Shown here piece by piece: positions 57,855 through 64,000 of a stretch of DNA of 64,000 nt. Numbering within the stretch: the first letter of the stretch is position 1; each line of letters opens with the position of its first letter. Made by a program: the position numbers and the translations under genes. This DNA is from Apricaphanius iberus. Its lineage: Eukaryota; Chordata; Actinopteri; Cyprinodontiformes; Aphaniidae. The DNA lies in assembly GCA_028564705.1 (NCBI GenBank), contig JAPXFQ010002465.1:1054001-1118000 (forward strand), written 5' to 3'. A model generated the notes under the pieces. The model worked only from the letters and a program-made list of their open reading frames with translations. It searched no databases and was not told the DNA's origin.

Positions 57855-59919
57855 GCAAGAAATGCTTTTAAATCCTCTACCTGTTGATGCATGGAACCAG
57901 TTGAAACAAATGTGGTTCACTTTTTTGCCATGAATGTTCCAAAAAGAAAATGAAGGAATAAATATTCTTTGAAAAGGGTTTTAGAATCTGAATCAGTTAG
58001 CTAAAGAAATAACTGATTTCACTGAGAGTTGCCTGGCTATGTGGAAACTGTGTTCTGGGTTGTCGTGGACATGTATCCGGATTCTGACCGCGTGCCTTGA
58101 GCGCACCAGAACAGATTTCCCCTTTCCATACTACGTCTTGCAGAAAACTAAATTTTTCATATTGGGTCACGGGCCCCTTAAAACCTCATGCTTCAATAGA
58201 TTTTATTGCAGATGAATGCTATAGACAAACACCAAGTAACACAGCAAAATCGGGTTTTAATTTACATTTGGTGCTATATACTCTGATGGCCCTAAATAAA
58301 ATCAAGAATACTCTAAACATAGGTGGAAGATTGTGTAACAGGACAACCCGTAGTTATATAAACTGCAAGATAAAAGCCAGTGTTGAAAGAAGTCTTTAGG
58401 AAATGTCATTTACAGTTTGCTAGAAACCACAACGACAGGAGAGAAAACTAAAGGAAGAATGTCCACTAGTTCAAATTCCTTAACCATTTAGCCTGTATCA
58501 GTTCTCGTAGTTACTGTACGGTGGAAATGACCTCTAAACTTCCCTCTGATCTCATCACCGCCACACGGTGGAGGCAACATTGTTTTGTTAGACTTTATTT
58601 TACTGGTGACAAAAAAATGTGTTCAGCGTTGAAGGGAAGATGGCTGTAGCTAAGGGCAGGTTTATTCTGGTGGAAAAGATGTTAAAAAAACCTTAATACT
58701 TGGGCTGATGTTAATTCTCCAACTGGACAATCACACTAAACATACAGCCAGGACTACAATGGAATGGTTCAGATTGGTGCATGTTAATGTTTTAGAGCGG
58801 TCCAATCAAAGTCTGGGCCCAAATCCAATATAAATACTGTGACAACTCAAAAAATTACAGTGCATGGATAGTTTTCATCCAGCCTGAATGAGCTTGAGCT
58901 ATTTTTCAAAGAAGGAAGGACAAACATTTCAGTCTCTACACAGTATATCAGCATATCAGTTTGTGCTTTATCACTAGCAAAGGACTGCATGGATGCAATA
59001 ACCGGTAGGATAGAATATCTCATGTGTCATCCATTGTTTCTCTGTACATCTTAAAAAAAACAAAAAACAGGTATGTTGAAGCTCAAACAGAGTATAGGAG
59101 TCTGAGTAAAAGTTACAAAGAAAAGGTCTAGAAAGGGAGGGTTAATAATATGTAATCAATATTGTATTGTTATGTCCAGAATCAGTATCATAATTAAAAA
59201 TCCTACTGAAATGATTTCCTGAAGTTGTACTGACTTGGAAGGAAGGCCGAACTTTTCAGATTTGTATGTAAGGAATTTTAACAACAATGTTTCCTGTTCA
59301 TTAGATGACTCATTTAAGCACTACAGTGTGTTAGTCTGTCACATCATTTCCAAGTAAAATATGTTTTGTGGTTGTAACACGAGATGTCATGAACAGGTTC
59401 AAACTTTATGAGAACTTTAGGAAACTGGACCGAACCCAGTTCTTGAGTTTAGGGTGCATCCGTTCTGTTGTTAGCTTTGCTCCTGCATATGTTTGACATC
59501 TGAGAATTGAAGCTGCTCTGCCTCAAAGAGGACCTCACAATGATGCAGTCCACCCCTGAGTTTATATACGGATATACAACCCAAGCTTTTATTAGTACAG
59601 AATACTTTTGCTTTGGTGAGCAGATATGAAAAGATACGCTAAAAAATCTGTTCTGCTTTGCAGCTTTATTTTTTGTTTGGTAGAAAAGTTTCTTGTTTGA
59701 AACCGCTTCTTAGTTTTTTTGTTTCCTGGAACCAGATGGTGTTTCCATTTAGTTTTTATCTCTATAGTTTACTGTAATAATAGAAGGCTGACAGCTTCTA
59801 CACAGCATTTGGATACTGTCTCTGACTATTATATGTAATTCAAAGCGACAGAACACTCTTTTTTTTGTGTGTGTTTTTTCTACCCTGCTTACATGTTTGC
59901 TGTGCTTTGTCCCCTGCAG
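57855..59919 (+). other. USP32: USP32 intron 14, GC-AG type
   Basis: The intron begins gcaaga after AAG and ends cccctgcag. The flanking codons PIK and APTL join in frame at the position conserved in vertebrate USP32. Between about 58640 and 59430 it contains a heavily decayed Tc1-type fragment. The rest (57860-58640 and 59430-59900) shows nothing recognisable. Confidence 0.8.
58640..59430 (+). mobile_element. Decayed Tc1 fragment in intron 14
   Basis: Contains remnants parallel to the second half of the Tc1 at 33231: gacaatcacactaaacatac, actacaatggaatggttcag, a gtccaatcaaagtctggg (SPDLNP region) and, near 59350, ttttgtggttgtaacacgag from the right end. It is strongly diverged, with no frame left. 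Confidence 0.5.
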
Positions 59920-60060
59920 GCCCCTACATTAACTATGGAGGGTGGAAGGCTAAAGCGCTCTTTGCAGCTGGTGCCTGGTAGAGACTTTGAGATGGTGCCA
60001 GAGCCAGTGTGGCGGGCGCTTTACCACTGGTACGGTGCCAATCTGAGCCTGCCACGACCG
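59920..60060 (+). CDS. USP32: USP32 exon 15 (DUSP core)
   Basis: Encodes APTLTMEGGRLKRSLQLVPG followed by RDFEMVPEPVWRALYHWYGA and NLSLPRP, 47 codons. FEMVPEPVWRALYHWYG is the hallmark DUSP block shared with USP4, USP11, USP15 and USP6. The acceptor is gtcccctgcag and the donor CCG|gtgagt. It is phase 0 at both ends. Confidence 0.97.
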
Positions 60061-60575
60061 GTGAGTGAATGGTGCACACCCGCCACCACCAATGCTACCA
60101 TGAGGCAATGATAATGTCCAATACAATGAAGGATGAAGCTCTCTCAGGACTCAACAGCTGACATTCTGGTTCTAATCCAGATTCAATTCAAACAAAACCA
60201 AGCAACAACTTCAGCTAATGTGTGTAAAACTAGAAATAAAACATACATACAGTTATAGCCAAAATATTAGCAGCTGCACATATATTTTCTAGCTTCAATG
60301 ATTTTTTGCTGTGTTTTTCTATCCATGTTTCACTACTTCGTTGGAAAAGATTTAACATGTTGATGAAAGATCAAGGACCTCCCAGTGATGTTTAGATTTA
60401 GGAAGTCCTGTAGACTACATGTCCATAATGTTAACGATCTGATCTTTAAACCATGCAACAGGAATGGCCTGATGATGAAATTCAGCCCAGGAGCTTGATT
60501 CTAAGTGTCCTTTTATCGAATCACATTAAGATACAAGTGGGACCATCATTTTAACAAAAATCCCTTAATTAGTAC

Positions 60576-61184
60576 TAAGCATGGGCCGGTAGGAGATTCT
60601 GATGGTATGATAACCTCAGGCAAGAATACCACGGTTTCTTATCACAGCTCTAAAATGTGTATTTTGAATGTCCGTATTTAAAAAAAACTTTTCAGTTGAA
60701 CAGTCTTATATTTTTAAACAATATATAGAACATGATGTCATGTTAGAGAGGAAACTAGCTGTTATCCATCTCAGCAGTAAAGATTGATGAAAGGAAAAAA
60801 AGTTGTCGATACCTTCTTTTTTTTTTTACTGAGGCAGATAGGGTAACTAGCATGCTAAGATAAATAATCATTAGCATGTTAGTTACCATATCTGCCTCAG
60901 TTAGAAAAAAACGTACTAAAGGACAAAGATGAAGAAAGGATAAGATTACCAAACATGTACAGGTGTCAAGCACGTTTTTCATGTCGGCCGACTTTCTTCT
61001 TCCAAGCCGTGACTGTCTGTTTTTTTATAGTAGCCAAAGTACTCCCAAACAGACGATACTTCATATAAAAATATAAAAAATCCTCATACCGCAGGAACGT
61101 TATGACGGAAAGTTTTTGTGGTTTTGAAACCTTGACTTTTTCATACCGTGGTATACCTTGAAACCGGTAACCGGCTCATGCCTA
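60576..61184. mobile_element. hAT-like MITE with internal hairpin
   Basis: The ends taagcatgggccggta (left) and taccggtaaccggctcatgccta-type sequence (right) are inverted. The 8-bp duplication is attagtac (60568-60575) versus attagtgc (61185-61192). Inside, 60828-60901 folds as a long hairpin. No coding region. Confidence 0.7.
60828..60901. repeat. 31-bp-arm hairpin inside the MITE
   Basis: Arms 60828-60858 and 60871-60901 are inverted copies (29 of 31 match) around a 12-nt loop. The T-tract to the left and A-tract to the right can extend the stem by several pairs. The size and shape resemble MITE-derived small-RNA precursors. Confidence 0.75.
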
Positions 61185-61279
61185 ATTAGTGCTGCAAGTA
61201 CAAATAAAGTATTAAGTGTAATTTTTTAGTACTCTTAATTTCTCAATGAAGTATTTTTGAATTTGGATTAAAAAACAAC

Positions 61280-61590
61280 AACAAAACGAGTTGAGGATAA
61301 GTGAAAACCTGATCTAAATCTTTGGAGGCTGGTTGTGGAAAAAATTAAAATCCTCATCTTCATCTGGCTGTTTCCCTGGTTTAGTTTCCCCCATGCAGAA
61401 CCTTGGCTTTTCATGTGCATCCTTTCTTTTAGACATATTTCTCTTTCTGTGTTATTTTCTCTTTTTTATCCTTTGGAACAGGGGGAAAAAAAACTGAATT
61501 TATGAGTTATTCAATTACATTTCATTTGCAACAAGGTCCTGTTGTTGTAGTCAGAGTCCTACAACTGGTGAAAAATACATACATTTTCTG
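61280..61590. repeat. Dispersed repeat C, copy 2 (intron 15)
   Basis: Related to 45228-45545 in the same orientation. It shares tctttggaggctg, cctcatcttcatctggctgt, gtttcccccatgca and ctggtgaaaaatacatac. Two copies in one gene indicate a dispersed element of unknown class. Confidence 0.65.
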
Positions 61591-61599
61591 GATGCAGAC

Positions 61600-62744
61600 A
61601 GAAGTTTATTTATTCCGCATGGGTGGGTGAATGGGAAAAATATTATTTTTATGAGTAAAGAATCTGAGGCACTGAGGGGACCTATTTTTGGAAGCCCTGC
61701 AAGGTTAGGCAGCCTTCGTTTCATAGCAGAAGAGAGCTACTGACGTCTTGTCGCTGCGAGCAAACAATATCTAAATAGTTGACATAAAAACATGTCGGAA
61801 TATTTCCAAAACTTGGTGCAGGGAGAGGTCAGCTACTGATGTAGCTGCACCAGTTGTACTTGCAAAGACCTGCTATCAAACAATATGCCTCACTCACATC
61901 CACAAGCATTCACACAGCAGGATGATGACAGATGCTCAGCCACAGCTACTGTTGGAATAGAAAAAAAATCATATGTAATTGACATTATGGTATTGTACAT
62001 AGTTATTATATATATTTTTTTTAATTGGACCCCCGGAAGATTAGTGACCATTGAGGTGGAAACTATTGGAGGTCCAAATAAATGAACAAATAAATAGCAG
62101 ATGCAGACGTGGTGAGAGCGGAGTGAGTTATGATGCCTCTTATGAACATAAAAAAAAAATAAAAATTTGAAAAAACTATCAAGTTTATGGCCATTAATGT
62201 GTTAATGACTATTGGGTTAGAATTTGTGTGAATTTTATTTTTTGTTTGTCAGTAATAAACTTGTATTGAAGTTAAATCTGTTTTTCAGAGACAATAAAAA
62301 TAAGCGCTAACAGTTTCATGTTTGATAAATCACACTGCACATGGAATGCCTACTTATTTGAATTTTCTCCTCCCAATATTTTGCGCCTTCTAACAGAAAG
62401 ACGCACACTGCAAATTCATGAAGATTAAAAGCACTAAATGGATCGCACTATTTTGCTGCAGGTTTTTCAGGTGCAGAGAGCCCTGCGCCTGCTTAGTTAA
62501 TCACCTGCTGCATGTTATTGCCTCTGGTGAGGTTTTCCTACATTTTAACAAGCACAAATCTTTGACAAACCAGACCCTATGACTTAGATTAATAGAAAGC
62601 AGGTCTCTTTTTGGAAAAAAACATTATTAAACCCAAATATGTTGTTGAGTCTGTTGATGTTGCTCTCTGTTTGGACTGTTCTTTTCATCCAGTAACAGTT
62701 GCTTCATTAAATAACTGGCGTACCTCTCCTCTCCACTCCTGCAG
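61600..62744 (+). other. Rest of intron 15, nothing recognised
   Basis: AT-rich noncoding sequence up to the exon 16 acceptor. No motif, RNA or repeat boundary could be supported. Confidence 0.5.
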
Positions 62745-62915
62745 GTTATCCTGGAAAGCAAGACTGGTCAAGCAGAGCTGGAACTGTTCCCCCGCTACCT
62801 CCTGTTCCTCCGCCAGCAGCCCGCCACGCGGTCCCCCCAGTCCAACATCTGGGTCAATATGGGTATGACCAGCCTGCGAATGTTCCCACCGTATTTGCCC
62901 CCACAAAGAGGTAAC
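62745..62915 (+). CDS. USP32: USP32 exon 16 (end of DUSP domain); donor ambiguous
   Basis: Encodes VILESKTGQAELELFPRYLL, then FLRQQPATRSPQSNIWVNMG, then a MTSLRMFPPYLPPQRGN extension. ELELFPRYLLFLRQQPATR and SNIWVNMG are diagnostic of USP32. The acceptor is ctccactcctgcag. Two overlapping donors are possible: AGAG|gtaacg (exon end 62910) or AAC|gtaagc (end 62915, chosen here because +5 is G). A third, internal, GT after WVNMG (ATGG|gtatga) would drop the SLRMFP segment. The frame stays open to a TGA near 63006. Later exons, including the catalytic USP domain, lie beyond the window. Confidence 0.88.
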
Positions 62916-63204
62916 GTAAGCCTGCAGCAAGACCAAAGCAAACCGTCGATCAATGCTTCCCTGAGCAACCTTGCATCTCCCAGCGTTAATCTTCCTTGTG
63001 TGGACTGATCCAAGCAGGGTAGCACTCTGGAGTGGGCAGGGGATGAAGCAGTGGCCCACCAAAGACTAATCATTATGAAAGTTTATTCATTGAGTTTTTC
63101 CAACCTTCACAGCTTTGCAGAGATGCTATAACAGTATGTGAAAGAAGTCTGGACACGGTTTGATAAAGGATGAAACCCTTCATGTGTTACGGTTCACCTG
63201 TACC

Positions 63205-64000
63205 TGTTTACAAGGATAGCTGAGCAGATTTTTATAGTAGCTTACAAATGTTTCCACGTTTTTCCACATTACGTCTGTGGATGATTATGGATTTAATTGG
63301 GAGTTTATTTGATACAGAAACACAAAGTTGTGCCTAATCATTAATTAGAAGGATATGACGCATGGTTTTCAGCATTAAAAAAAAGATGACCGAGAAGCAT
63401 AATGTACATTTCATTCATCCCTTGTGAGCTAATACTTGGTAGATCCTCCTTTTGCTGCTGTTTTCCAGCTTTACATATTTAGAGACTTAAATTCTCCTCC
63501 TCTTCTTTGCAAAGTGGCTCCAGGCCTATCTGCCTGGACATACCGAAGTTTTGCTACAGATTCTTAGTTAGATTGAAGCCTTGAACTGAGCCACAATAAT
63601 ATCGTTTGATCTAAATAATAGGAGTGCACCTCTGACTGTATGTTTAGGGTAATCAAGCTGAAAGGTGAACAGCATTGCTTTATTTTTAGCTCCATCCATC
63701 ATCCCACCATCCCTGACCAACTTCCCATCACATTATGCTGCCACTACCATGCTTTACAGTGAAGTTGTGTGTTCAGTGGTGATGTGCAGCATTGTGTTTC
63801 AGTTTATTAGGTTTGCACTTGTGCCATAGCCTTTCCTTTTTCAGATGATTAGGTTGAACAGCGCATGAGATGTTCAAAGCATGGGATAACATTGTTGTAG
63901 ACTGAATCCAGAACATTGGTCTTCATGATGCTGCCTGTCCTTTAAGGTTCTCTAAGAGACCTCAAGGTCAGAAACGGGACAGCTGGACTTTTACTGAGAA
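63205..64000 (+). mobile_element. Decayed DNA-transposon-like sequence (tentative)
   Basis: Contains gtttccacgtttttccacat, an aatacttggtagatcctcct block, ttctttgcaaagtggctcca and similar phrases seen in old nonautonomous fish DNA elements. It runs off the window end, so the class and limits are unknown. It lies in the intron after exon 16. Confidence 0.35.

Noticed and set aside
62916..63008. Alternative short C-terminus by reading through after exon 16
   Set aside because: The frame stays open to a TGA near 63006, but good donors are present and the extra residues do not resemble USP32. It needs transcript support.

Overview
The window looks like a piece of a teleost (probably percomorph) fish nuclear genome. 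It is AT-rich and intron-rich, and packed with fish-type repeats: L2/Maui-like, Rex3-like and R4/Rex6-like LINEs, V-SINE-type SINEs, several Tc1 elements and many hAT- and Harbinger-like MITEs. No bacterial, viral or organellar genes were recognised.

One host gene spans almost the whole window on the + strand: the N-terminal half of USP32, a membrane-associated ubiquitin carboxyl-terminal hydrolase with EF-hands and a DUSP domain. Fifteen consecutive coding exons (here numbered 2-16, assuming one coding exon upstream) run from 8082 to about 62915. Joined at the proposed splice sites they give 1859 nt, an uninterrupted reading frame of 619 codons plus one split codon. By comparison with the vertebrate protein this is about residues 20-640: the degenerate first EF-hand, two canonical EF-hand loops (exons 7 and 8), the linker, and the DUSP domain (about exons 11-16). 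Exon 1 and the catalytic USP domain lie outside the window. Fourteen introns are fully contained; 13 are GT-AG and intron 14 uses a GC donor.

Layout: 1-8081 is upstream intron with two Rex3-like 3' ends, L2 fragments and a SINE. Intron 2 (8210-23441) holds a decayed Tc1 with a nested MITE, a SINE, LINE fragments, an L2-like LINE with a long intact reverse transcriptase frame (antisense), and an L2 fragment split by a hAT element. Intron 3 (23548-29774) holds a decayed Tc1 and a second antisense L2 copy split by a hAT MITE and a better-preserved Tc1. Intron 5 (32833-42474) holds another Tc1, a SINE split by a MITE, and copies of two MITE families. Intron 9 (49079-54552) holds an R4/Rex6-like LINE split by a MITE, a large fold-back element, and a poly(A)-tailed LINE 3' end with a 15-bp target-site duplication. 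Introns 10 and 11 are only 93 and 100 bp, and intron 11 ends in a TG repeat right before its acceptor.

The points most worth checking are the GC-AG intron, the TG-repeat acceptor, the readable transposon-into-transposon insertions with target-site duplications, and several strong hairpins from MITEs that would be transcribed inside the USP32 pre-mRNA. I found no clear evidence of an undescribed biological system. Family names come from recognised motifs and remembered homologues, not from database searches.
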